DNA from: CAVOBC01 sp963693635
GTDB lineage: Bacteria > Pseudomonadota > Gammaproteobacteria > Pseudomonadales > Azotimanducaceae
DNA length: 5,305 nucleotides
Direction: 5' to 3'
Assembly (NCBI GenBank): GCA_963693635.1
Contig: CAVOBC010000339.1
Span: 1-5,305, forward strand
The first letter of the stretch is position 1; the number at the start of each line of letters is the position of its first letter. Under the pieces are notes generated by a model. The model was not told the origin of the DNA and did no database searches. It was given only the letters and a program-made list of their open reading frames with translations. Below are positions 1 through 4,940 of this stretch, in pieces. A program made the position numbers and the translations under genes.

Positions 1-372
1 GTACTCAAGCGACGCCTTGCGCTCAAGGGCAAACGCTTGTTTGAGGTCCGATTCGCGCGAATCAATGGCGATGCCGCAGAGGAGGTTTCCTGCCTGCACC
101 TGGGTACCTTTGAGCCCCGGCAGGGAGACGATCTTGCCAGCGACCTCTGCCCGTACGTCGACCACGCGATTTGCCTCGGTGACCCCACGGACGGGCAGGA
201 CGGCCAGATGCATTCGCGCCTGACTGCGCACCGCCCGCACCAGAGGCGGCAATTCGTCCTGGGCGGCCACGGTCGAGGCGTCCGCCTCTTCGCGGGACGC
301 GTCGAGGCCGGTCAGAAGCCAGACCACGATCGCGACGGCAACGACTATCGCCGTGAGAATACGACTACTCAT
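1..372 (-). CDS. RND efflux periplasmic adaptor subunit, N-terminal part (cut by window edge)
   Basis: Reading the minus strand from ATG at 372-370 gives 124 codons with no stop, so the gene continues past base 1. Residues 5-21 form a hydrophobic segment that would act as an inner-membrane anchor or uncleaved signal. A short linker follows, then a segment at about 62-104 (RGVTEANRVVDVRAEVAG, then KGTQVQAGNLLC) typical of the barrel-sandwich/lipoyl-like domain of membrane fusion proteins of the AcrA/MexA type. Residues from about 105 begin the alpha-hairpin. Such adaptors link an inner-membrane RND pump to an outer-membrane channel in the periplasm; the substrate cannot be told from this piece. 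The start is supported by GGGGAGG seven bases upstream of the ATG. The pump gene would be expected farther left, beyond the window. Family call is confident; subfamily is open. Confidence 0.88.
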   Translation of the reverse strand, partial: MSSRILTAIVVAVAIVVWLLTGLDASREEADASTVAAQDELPPLVRAVRSQARMHLAVLPVRGVTEANRVVDVRAEVAGKIVSLPGLKGTQVQAGNLLCGIAIDSRESDLKQAFALERKASLEY

Positions 373-500
373 AGTAGGGCCTCCCCGAAACCACAAATTC
401 ACAACACGATGCCGGTACTCGACGCGCACGCCAAACGGACACCTTGATTCAACCAGGCTCATTGAGACGCATTCAGTGAGCGTCCCGAGACGAGCCTTCC

Positions 501-592
501 TGTCCCAAAATTGCCATCCTGACAATTCTTGGGAGTCGGTTTGTAAGCAAACCTCGCATTTCCTGCAGAAAAAGCGGCCCGCAGAAAATGGC
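501..592 (+). repeat. Dispersed repeat, copy A
   Basis: Bases 501-539 match 4716-4753 in the same orientation at about 35 of 39 positions with a single one-base gap. The match starts TGTCCCA, holds the shared ATCCTGACAATTC, and ends TGGGAGTCGG. Looser similarity continues: ATTTCCT at 558-564 (copy B 4774-4780) and GCAGAAAATGGC at 581-592 (copy B GCAAAAATGGC at 4791-4801). The core contains an operator-like palindrome. In both copies the palindrome lies about 150 bp upstream of a minus-strand start codon (372 here, 4574 for copy B). Confidence 0.75.
510..526. promoter_or_regulatory. Operator-like palindrome, copy A
   Basis: ATTGCCATCCTGACAAT is a 7-3-7 inverted repeat with one mismatch (C at 514). 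It corresponds to the perfect version ATTGTCATCCTGACAAT at 4724-4740. The flanking CCCA and TGGG extend the dyad imperfectly. The shape suits a dimeric helix-turn-helix regulator, but no regulator is identified in the window. It lies about 146 bp upstream of the efflux adaptor start. Confidence 0.45.
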
Positions 593-1025
593 GGTGCTTC
601 CCTGCACCGCACGCTAGTCCTTCAAATTCAACTCGCACCAGACCCAAAAGGGCGATGCCGGCAACACCCATCAGATGTTGCAATCAAAACCTGGGCGACC
701 GGCCACCCATACCGCTTGATTATTGTTGTTATGACGCGTGCCTGGATCACACGGTTTAGCCGAAAGCAGAAGTTTCAGCGGCTAGCGCGGGCGAGTTTAT
801 TGAATCAGACGACCATTTCAAGGCTTGAGTAACCTTTGCGCGGCATTTCGCCGTACTTCCATCACGTTGACCGCGCCACCCCGTGCCCCTATATGCCCGC
901 GCTCAGAAATCGCGCCACTTCCCTGCCGTCGACGCACCCTGTCCTCACGCAACCGGCGCGTCATCGCCAGAACAGCGATGCCCTCGATCAGCCCATTTGA
1001 AACCTGTAGCCTGACCAGGTGCCCT

Positions 1026-1039
1026 GAGGAGATAGCGCG
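1026..1039 (+). promoter_or_regulatory. Ribosome-binding site in front of ATG 1040
   Basis: GAGGAG at 1026-1031 followed by an 8-base spacer to ATG at 1040 is a near-ideal Shine-Dalgarno. The ATG at 1114 that opens the long dioxygenase frame has no such site. This decides in favour of translation beginning at 1040, although that frame differs from the dioxygenase frame. Confidence 0.6.
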
Positions 1040-1113
1040 ATGGTCGACACGTTCACAGAATCCGTGACCACAATTGCCACACCGTCCCACCACTTCACGC
1101 GGCTGATGGTCGG
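1040..1113 (+). other. Probable true 5' end of the dioxygenase gene, in a shifted frame
   Basis: From ATG 1040 the frame reads MVDTFTESVTTIATPSHHF then TRLMVG. About 19 of its 24 third codon positions are G or C, against about half in the dioxygenase frame over the same bases, so this stretch looks coding in the 1040 frame. A one-base insertion between 1111 and 1114 would join it as ...MVG-MLGFEREP... to the dioxygenase. The same frame continues beyond 1114 only as a Ser-rich, family-unlike sequence. Either one base was lost (mutation or sequence error) or this is a short upstream frame. The second option is less likely given the strength of the ribosome-binding site. Confidence 0.45.
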
Positions 1114-2175
1114 ATGCTTGGATTCGAGCGCGAGCCAGCACCCGAACTCGTCGACACCGCCGATGATCACGTCATCTTCGAACGGACGAAAAGCGGCTTC
1201 ACTCACGTCGCGACCGGCATCCCGTTGGCTGCCCACGCGGACGGTCACCTTTCCCGGGCCGGCTCCCCGATCGCGGACGGCGCGCCCTTCACGGCCTGCC
1301 ATGGACCTGAGCGACTGCCGAGCGAGTACCTGACGTTCTTTCGCGAGCAAGGCTGGGTCTGCCTCACCTCGGTTCTGCCCCCAACAACGCTCGACGGTTT
1401 GCGTCAGGTCGCCTGCACCGACGCGTATGCGAAGGGCCGGTACAACCGGGCTGATCCCGCCATCAGCCAACACCCCGCGGTCGCCTGCACCGCCGCTGAG
1501 CCGATATCCCTGTGGCTGATCAGGCAGTACATGCAAACGGATGACATCCGTCTTGCGCACACACCAGCGATGGCGGTACTCGGCCAGGACGATGGGGAAC
1601 GGGTGGTGCAGGGCTGGCATTCGGACTACCCGTACCACTGGGGGGTGCCGGCGCAAGGCCGGGTGCCGTCCGCCACCGGCGCCACCGTGTTGGGGGTCCA
1701 GCGCAACGTCTGCGTGTCTGACTTCACGCAGATCGGGGGCGCTACCGCCTTCAAGCTTGGCTCCCACGCGCGGGATGAGCCGCCACCGGCGGCCTGGGGG
1801 CTTGCCTGCCATCACATCAAGCCCGGCTATCGCGCGGCGCACGGCCTGCCGTTCAACGGCCCGGACGCTGACATCATCGAGGCACCCGGCGGAAGCATCA
1901 TCCTTTATGACGCCCGCACGTGGCATCGGGCGGGCGTCAATCGCACGCCGCACAAACGGGCAGCGATGCTGCAGGCGATGGTGCCGATGTACGTGATGCC
2001 CAAAAGCGACACGAGCGCCGCCTACAAACACTTCATGGCAAGCGCAGCACGGGAGCAACTGAACGACCGCGAACAGCGCGAGATACAGAATCTGATGGTG
2101 CACTATTTCATCGGTCCGGGCGGCCAGGACGTCATTTCGCCGGACGCCGAACTCACCGCGCAAATCGGACACTGA
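1114..2175 (+). CDS. Phytanoyl-CoA dioxygenase (PhyH) family Fe(II)/2-oxoglutarate oxygenase
   Basis: 353 residues from ATG 1114. PhyH-family enzymes hydroxylate small molecules in the cytoplasm, using Fe(II), O2 and 2-oxoglutarate; the substrate here is unknown. The facial triad is visible: H169-S170-D171 in GWHSDYPYHWG and the distal H271 in RTWHRAGVNRTPHKRA. R282 lies 11 residues after the distal His, the spacing known for the 2-oxoglutarate-binding Arg of human PHYH (His264/Arg275). The segment around 70-85 (PSEYLTFFREQGWVCL) is the usual N-terminal entry to this fold. All catalytic residues are present, so the core enzyme looks intact. The start is uncertain: no ribosome-binding site precedes ATG 1114, whereas an excellent one precedes ATG 1040 in another frame. 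The next gene starts 93 bp downstream on the same strand and may be co-transcribed. Confidence 0.85.
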   Translation: MLGFEREPAPELVDTADDHVIFERTKSGFTHVATGIPLAAHADGHLSRAGSPIADGAPFTACHGPERLPSEYLTFFREQGWVCLTSVLPPTTLDGLRQVACTDAYAKGRYNRADPAISQHPAVACTAAEPISLWLIRQYMQTDDIRLAHTPAMAVLGQDDGERVVQGWHSDYPYHWGVPAQGRVPSATGATVLGVQRNVCVSDFTQIGGATAFKLGSHARDEPPPAAWGLACHHIKPGYRAAHGLPFNGPDADIIEAPGGSIILYDARTWHRAGVNRTPHKRAAMLQAMVPMYVMPKSDTSAAYKHFMASAAREQLNDREQREIQNLMVHYFIGPGGQDVISPDAELTAQIGH

Positions 2176-2268
2176 TCGGGCCAACAAACCAGCGATCTAC
2201 CGGCCACGTTTTTCTGGCCACCTGTCTGGCCGCGTGGCGGTCCACTTATCGACCTGGGAGTCGCATTC

Positions 2269-2679
2269 ATGAATCAAAACCCGATGACACTCAACGATGC
2301 GATCGCCGGTCAACCCGCGTGGTTGCAAGTCTGGGTCACCGCGCTTGTCGTTGTGCACTTGCTCGCCCTGCTGCAGATCGCCAGGCGGACAGAATCCGGC
2401 TGGCGCCCCCGGTATGAGGCCATCGCAATCATCACGAGCTTCGTCTTGTCCGCCGCTTTCATGGGTTGGCTCTTCGAGCAAGTCGGCTATGTTCGTCTGC
2501 TGGGTCTCCCGCACCTGATCTTCTGGACGCCGGTGTACGCATGGATGGTCATCCGGGTGCGTCAGCTCGGGGTGTCATCCCTCTTTGGCAAATATCTTGT
2601 TCTCTACCTCGCTGTTGCCGGCATCTCGCTGGTGATCGACGCCGTGGACGCGACTCGACATTTGCTCGGTGTGGGCTGA
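2269..2679 (+). CDS. Small four-helix inner-membrane protein, function unknown
   Basis: 136 residues. The start is supported by GGGAG at 2256-2260 with an 8-base spacer. Four likely transmembrane helices lie at about 18-38, 50-69, 77-96 and 108-124, with basic residues (RR 39-40, R46, R48, R96, R98) marking cytoplasmic turns. Distinctive stretches are GYVRLLGLPHLIFWTP (73-88) and SLVIDAVDATRHLLG (120-134). From memory, uncharacterised proteobacterial membrane proteins carry closely similar stretches (RLLGLPH..., SLVID..D..RYLLG), but I know of no assigned function. No signal peptide, enzyme motif or metal site is evident. It follows the dioxygenase gene by 93 bp on the same strand, so a shared transcript is possible but not shown. 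Confidence 0.8.
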   Translation: MNQNPMTLNDAIAGQPAWLQVWVTALVVVHLLALLQIARRTESGWRPRYEAIAIITSFVLSAAFMGWLFEQVGYVRLLGLPHLIFWTPVYAWMVIRVRQLGVSSLFGKYLVLYLAVAGISLVIDAVDATRHLLGVG

Positions 2680-2731
2680 TCGCAAGGCGCCTCTTTATTT
2701 AAGGGGTATTTCAGGGTCTTTCAGAACCTGA

Positions 2732-2842
2732 CCGAGATCTATCTCCCAGCCTGGAGAATCAAGCCCGGTGTCGGTGCCCACGCCTGCGCTGACTGCGCCC
2801 GTTCTGGTCGCCGGTTTGCTCCTGGCGCGTCGCAAACGGTAG
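2732..2842 (+). pseudogene. Possible remnant of a PEP-CTERM-type protein C-terminus
   Basis: One frame, open only from 2732 after an in-frame stop at 2729-2731, ends at TAG 2840-2842. It encodes PVSVPTP, then a hydrophobic run of about 12 residues (TAPVLVAGLLLA) and a final RRKR. That is the layout of PEP-CTERM and related sorting tails: V-P-x-P, one helix, then an Arg/Lys-rich end. There is no start codon or upstream protein, so this could only be the tail of a decayed or deleted gene. Hairpins directly follow the stop. Chance resemblance in GC-rich DNA is a serious alternative. Confidence 0.25.
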
Positions 2843-2887
2843 CGAGTTCCTGTCCCAGAACTCCGTTCCAAGGCGGCACTGGCCGCC
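2835..2887. other. Two adjacent hairpins in the gap upstream of the selenoprotein gene
   Basis: GAGTTC (2844-2849) pairs with GAACTC (2858-2863) around an 8-base loop. Outer arms AACG (2835-2838) and CGTT (2864-2867) can extend the stem across a 5-base bulge. Immediately after, GGCGGC (2872-2877) pairs with GCCGCC (2882-2887) around ACTG. Neither is followed by a T-run, so a classical intrinsic terminator is not supported. They may be operator, attenuator or degenerate terminator structures. Confidence 0.35.
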
Positions 2888-2966
2888 CAACGTCCGCTCG
2901 AGGGGGCCGTCTTGCCTCGATCCTGCTTAAACCTCAATATGCCTGCTGTCACCGGAGGGACAGCAC

Positions 2967-4121
2967 ATGGCAGGCGATACTCTTGCGAACGACTCATTTG
3001 AGTACAGCGATTTCGGGGCTGTCCGGCAGGACATCAAGGATGAACATCGCAGGTACTGGAACATCCTGAGGGCCCCGGGCTCCTGATGGACCGGTGCTGA
3101 GCGCATCGCCATCGCGGCCGAGACCCGACACGCCGTGCGCTGTGAGACGTGCATGCAGCAGAAGGTCGCGCTCAGCCCCAACGCCATCCAGAGCAAACAC
3201 CTGAGCGAACCTGACTCGCCCCTGCCTGATGCCGCGATCGAGGCGGTTCACCGCATCATCATGGATCAAGCCCGCGTGTCAGAAGCCTGGATCGACGATC
3301 TCGGGGGGCGCGGCGTATCGGATGCTGCATACGTGGAACTGGTCGGCGTCGTCGTCGCGGTCTTCAGCATCGATGAGTTTAATCGCGGCCTGGGGGCAGA
3401 ACCGGAACCCTTGCCGACCCCTGACGCCGGTGACCCGGACCACTATCGGCCCGCACAGGCAATCAAAGACGTCGGCTTCGTGGCGATGGTGCCGCCGGAC
3501 GGCGCAACCGGCAACGAAGCCGACCTCTGGCAAAACGGGTTGACCGCCAATGTGCTACGAGCCCTGACCCTGGTGCCGGATGCGCTGCGCAACTGGCGTG
3601 ACCTTGCCAGCGCGCAGTACTTGTCATTCGCCGCCAGGCACGACCTTGGACAACGCGCAGACCGTTCCCTCAACCGCATGCAGATGGAACTCATCGCCGC
3701 GCGCGTCTCTGCCATCAACCAGTGTTTTTACTGAACCAGCGCCCATGCAACGATGCTCCGTGCGAGCGCGCAAGCCAACAACACTGAAATCGACCTTCAG
3801 GGCGTGAACGGCGACGCGGATGCTGCCGCTGTTGGCATCCCCCTGGGTGCGGAACTCATGCGTTTCGCCGAAGCGCTCTCAAGCCGGGACTTTGAGGCCC
3901 TTAAAGATGCGCGCGCAGCATTGCTCGCTGCCGCCGAAGAACGCGTTCTCGTGGACGCGGCTGGCGTTGCCGGCAACTTCCAGCGGATGGTTCGGATAGC
4001 GGACGCCATCGGCATTCCGACCGATGATGTCACCACGGAATCAATACTCGGCTTGCGCGACGATCTCGATCTTTACCGGTTTGCCAGCGCTGAGAATACG
4101 CGACGAGTTAGTGGAATCTGA
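2967..4121 (+). CDS. Alkylhydroperoxidase-related selenoprotein (AhpD/CMD-like), with two in-frame UGA codons
   Basis: Reads as 384 residues in one frame from ATG 2967 (GGAGGG 8 bases upstream) to TGA 4119-4121, passing UGA at codons 40 and 256. The N-terminal part holds ERIAIAAE (45-52) and C59-E-T-C62. The C-terminal part holds the AhpD catalytic pattern: E241, C253, U256, H260. This spacing is identical to M. tuberculosis AhpD Glu118/Cys130/Cys133/His137, with the second Cys replaced by UGA (CFYU-TSAH). Downstream text (LVDAAGVAGNFQRMVRIADAIGIP) continues the same family, which I recall includes both Cys and Sec members. AhpD-like proteins reduce peroxides through the CxxC pair, so a thiol/selenol peroxidase-like role is likely but the substrate is unknown. 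Codon 40 is Trp in the relatives I remember (GxWWTGAER), so this UGA is anomalous. If it terminates, only a 39-residue peptide is made. A conventional gene caller would list fragments 2967-3086, 3135-3734 and 3753-4121. Confidence 0.85.
3084..3086 (+). other. Anomalous in-frame UGA at codon 40 of the selenoprotein gene
   Basis: The frame reads APGS-[TGA]-WTGAERIAIAAE. Both sides fit one protein family, and from memory relatives have Trp-Trp here, so TGG-to-TGA would explain it with one base. Possible readings are a nonsense mutation, a sequence error, or recoding. A 6-bp hairpin (3092-3097 with 3103-3108, loop TGAGC) begins six bases downstream. Its loop is only 12 bases from the UGA, closer than is usual for bacterial SECIS elements. 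Confidence 0.7.
3732..3734 (+). other. Selenocysteine codon (UGA), codon 256
   Basis: TGA lies between TGT TTT TAC and ACC AGC GCC CAT, giving C-F-Y-U-T-S-A-H. The reading frame stays open and family-like for 128 more codons. The position equals the second Cys of the AhpD CxxC motif, the classic place for Sec in redox proteins. Confidence 0.85.
3739..3769 (+). promoter_or_regulatory. Candidate bacterial SECIS stem-loop
   Basis: Just downstream of the UGA, GCGC (3739-3742) can pair with GCGC (3766-3769), with further imperfect pairing inward. Alternatively a small GCA/TGC stem (3747-3749 with 3754-3756) closes an ACGA loop containing G3752. The loop starts about 16 bases after the UGA, at the lower end of the usual bacterial SECIS range. 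The fold was made by eye and is imperfect; GC-rich DNA gives such hairpins easily. Confidence 0.4.
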
Positions 4122-4146
4122 CAAGACGCTGTAAATCGTCGTTCTG

Positions 4147-4173
4147 CGGATCGGCGTGACCGTCGCCGATCCG
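4147..4173. terminator. Bidirectional terminator-like hairpin between convergent genes
   Basis: CGGATCGGCG (4147-4156) and CGCCGATCCG (4164-4173) form a perfect 10-bp stem with a 7-base loop (TGACCGT). It sits in the 75-bp gap between the converging selenoprotein and DUF805 genes. The T-tract is weak on both strands, so termination strength is uncertain, but position and symmetry suit a shared terminator. Confidence 0.75.
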
Positions 4174-4196
4174 ATGCTGCTCTTAACCCCCAAATC

Positions 4197-4574
4197 CTAA
4201 TCCGCCTCGTCGTCGTCCTCATACTCGAGTTCTTCTTCTTCAATCGGATCGGGGCCGTATTCATTTTCACCCTCGTCGCCCCCCAGGACGGAGAAGTAGA
4301 GAATGACCAGGATGCCAACGATTGTGAGGATGATGAGCAGCCACCATCCGGTCCTGCCGATGTCGTGCAAACGCCGGACGCCCACCGCAATGCTGGGGAT
4401 CAGTACCGCTAGCGAATAGATGACACCTAGGTAGACAGTACCCGCCACACCATCCACGACGCTCAGGCTAATGCTCGCGATCAGGTTGAACAGCACGAAC
4501 CACCAGTACTCCGCCCGCCTTGCGCGTCCTTCGACAACCGCATAGTTCTTGAGGACGTGGATGTAGTAGTTCAT
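4197..4574 (-). CDS. DUF805 family inner-membrane protein with acidic tail
   Basis: 125 residues, ATG at 4574-4572, TAG at the other end. The start is supported by GGAG seven bases upstream. DUF805 hallmarks are clear: EGRARRAEYWWFVLFN (15-30) leading into the first helix, and RRLHDIGRTGWW (67-78) before the last. Likely helices lie at about 24-42, 47-65 and 77-96. These are small integral membrane proteins of unknown function, relatives of E. coli YhaH/YhaI. The tail from residue 100 on is extremely acidic (16 of 26 residues are Asp or Glu), presumably cytoplasmic or surface-exposed, and is longer and more acidic than I would expect for the family. The gene converges on the selenoprotein gene and has a strong promoter and operator-like palindromes upstream. 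Confidence 0.92.
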   Translation of the reverse strand: MNYYIHVLKNYAVVEGRARRAEYWWFVLFNLIASISLSVVDGVAGTVYLGVIYSLAVLIPSIAVGVRRLHDIGRTGWWLLIILTIVGILVILYFSVLGGDEGENEYGPDPIEEEELEYEDDDEAD

Positions 4575-4615
4575 TGGCGATCTCCTGCTTGTTCTGATAC
4601 CTGTTCTTCGATTTC

Positions 4616-4643
4616 ATTCTACGCAGGTTATGGTCCTGTTCAA
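4616..4643 (-). promoter_or_regulatory. Sigma70-type promoter of the DUF805 gene
   Basis: On the minus strand, TTGAAC (4643-4638) is followed after 16 bases by TAGAAT (4621-4616), close to the TTGACA/TATAAT consensus. Transcription would begin near 4609, leaving a leader of about 35 bases that contains the GGAG site. Spacing is one base shorter than the optimum. Confidence 0.65.
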
Positions 4644-4662
4644 CCAACCTTCCCGTCAGCCT

Positions 4663-4679
4663 GTCTGATCCAATCAGAC
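4663..4679. promoter_or_regulatory. Perfect 7-3-7 palindrome upstream of the DUF805 promoter
   Basis: GTCTGAT-CCA-ATCAGAC is a perfect inverted repeat. Its centre (4671) is about 62 bases upstream of the predicted DUF805 transcription start, a typical position for a class I activator. Sequence differs from the 4724-4740 palindrome, so a different regulator, or none, may bind. Confidence 0.45.
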
Positions 4680-4715
4680 CGAAAACAGAGCGGCTGGAGG
4701 CGCCTAACGGGCTTT

Positions 4716-4801
4716 TGTCCCATATTGTCATCCTGACAATTCCTGGGAGTCGGGAGATGCGCCTTTGGCCTAGATTTCCTACCATGCACTGCAAAAATGG
4801 C
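4716..4801 (+). repeat. Dispersed repeat, copy B
   Basis: Second copy of the element at 501-592, same orientation. The core 4716-4753 is nearly identical to 501-539; the right part is patchy (ATTTCCT 4774-4780, GCAAAAATGGC 4791-4801). It lies between divergent genes, upstream of DUF805 on the minus strand and of the TPR protein on the plus strand. No target-site duplication or coding sequence was seen. Confidence 0.75.
4724..4740. promoter_or_regulatory. Perfect operator-like palindrome, copy B
   Basis: ATTGTCA-TCC-TGACAAT is a perfect 7-3-7 inverted repeat, the intact form of the one at 510-526. Its centre (4732) is 61 bases from the centre of the 4663-4679 palindrome, close to six helical turns, so proteins on both sites would face the same side of the DNA. 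Confidence 0.5.
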
Positions 4802-4832
4802 ATAAAGATATAAAAGGCATAACGGGTATAAC
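4799..4832 (+). repeat. Short direct repeats in an AT-rich patch
   Basis: GGCATAA (4799-4805), GGCATAAC (4816-4823) and GGTATAAC (4825-4832) are three related units in an AT-rich stretch holding TATAAA (4809-4814). This is the best place for a promoter of the downstream plus-strand gene, but no good -35 hexamer was found at the right distance. Confidence 0.25.
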
Positions 4833-4940
4833 GCCACAAACCGAACTCCTCGCCCGAGTCCATCTCAGTCCATCATCCAAAGGACGACTCAAAACCAATA
4901 CCTGACCCCCTCTGACCTCGATCACCAACCAGAGCCAAAC

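Larger units (their letters stand above)
373..1039. other. Long intergenic region between divergent genes
   Basis: About 670 bp with no convincing gene on either strand. Open frames here (for example 459-683 minus, 353-832 plus, 818-1141 minus) have no good ribosome-binding site and no family I recognise. The region contains repeat copy A with a palindrome (501-592), an imperfect hairpin at 757-784 (TAGCC/GGCTA plus GAAA/TTTC arms around a 7-base loop, with three unpaired bases), and the ribosome-binding site at 1026-1031. I found no convincing -35/-10 pair. A small RNA or an unrecognised short gene cannot be excluded. Confidence 0.6.

Noticed and set aside
459..683. Minus-strand frame of 74 codons across repeat copy A
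   Set aside because: Similar peptide text (NCQDGNFG here, NCQDDNMG near copy B) arises because the DNA repeat is shared, in frames with no start signal. It is better explained as a repeat than as a gene.
353..832. Plus-strand open frame of 159 codons
   Set aside because: No ribosome-binding site, it overlaps the efflux adaptor start, and it runs through the repeat element. Composition is not protein-like.
818..1141. Minus-strand frame of 107 codons and overlapping plus-strand frame 825-1067
   Set aside because: Neither has a ribosome-binding site or recognisable family, and both overlap the better-supported 1040 start.
988..2187. Long minus-strand open frame of 399 codons
   Set aside because: It lies antisense to the PhyH-family gene, whose catalytic residues are all recognisable on the plus strand. 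It is an Arg/Gly/Val-rich mirror frame typical of GC-rich DNA.
2176..2268. GGCCACG/CGTGGC pairing downstream of the dioxygenase as a terminator
   Set aside because: Only a 6-bp stem with a long loop holding repeated CTGGCC, and no T-run at the correct side.
3085..3099. Overlapping TGATG stop-start, with a new start at ATG 3085
   Set aside because: That frame gives only MDRC before a stop, so the UGA at 3084 is not a translational coupling point.
2967..4121. Genetic code in which UGA always means Trp
   Set aside because: UGA ends the dioxygenase (2173-2175), the small membrane protein (2677-2679) and the selenoprotein (4119-4121) at sensible places, so UGA works as a normal stop here.
4468..4863. 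Minus-strand frame of 131 codons overlapping the DUF805 start
   Set aside because: It covers the promoter, palindromes and repeat copy B, and shadows the DUF805 gene in another frame.
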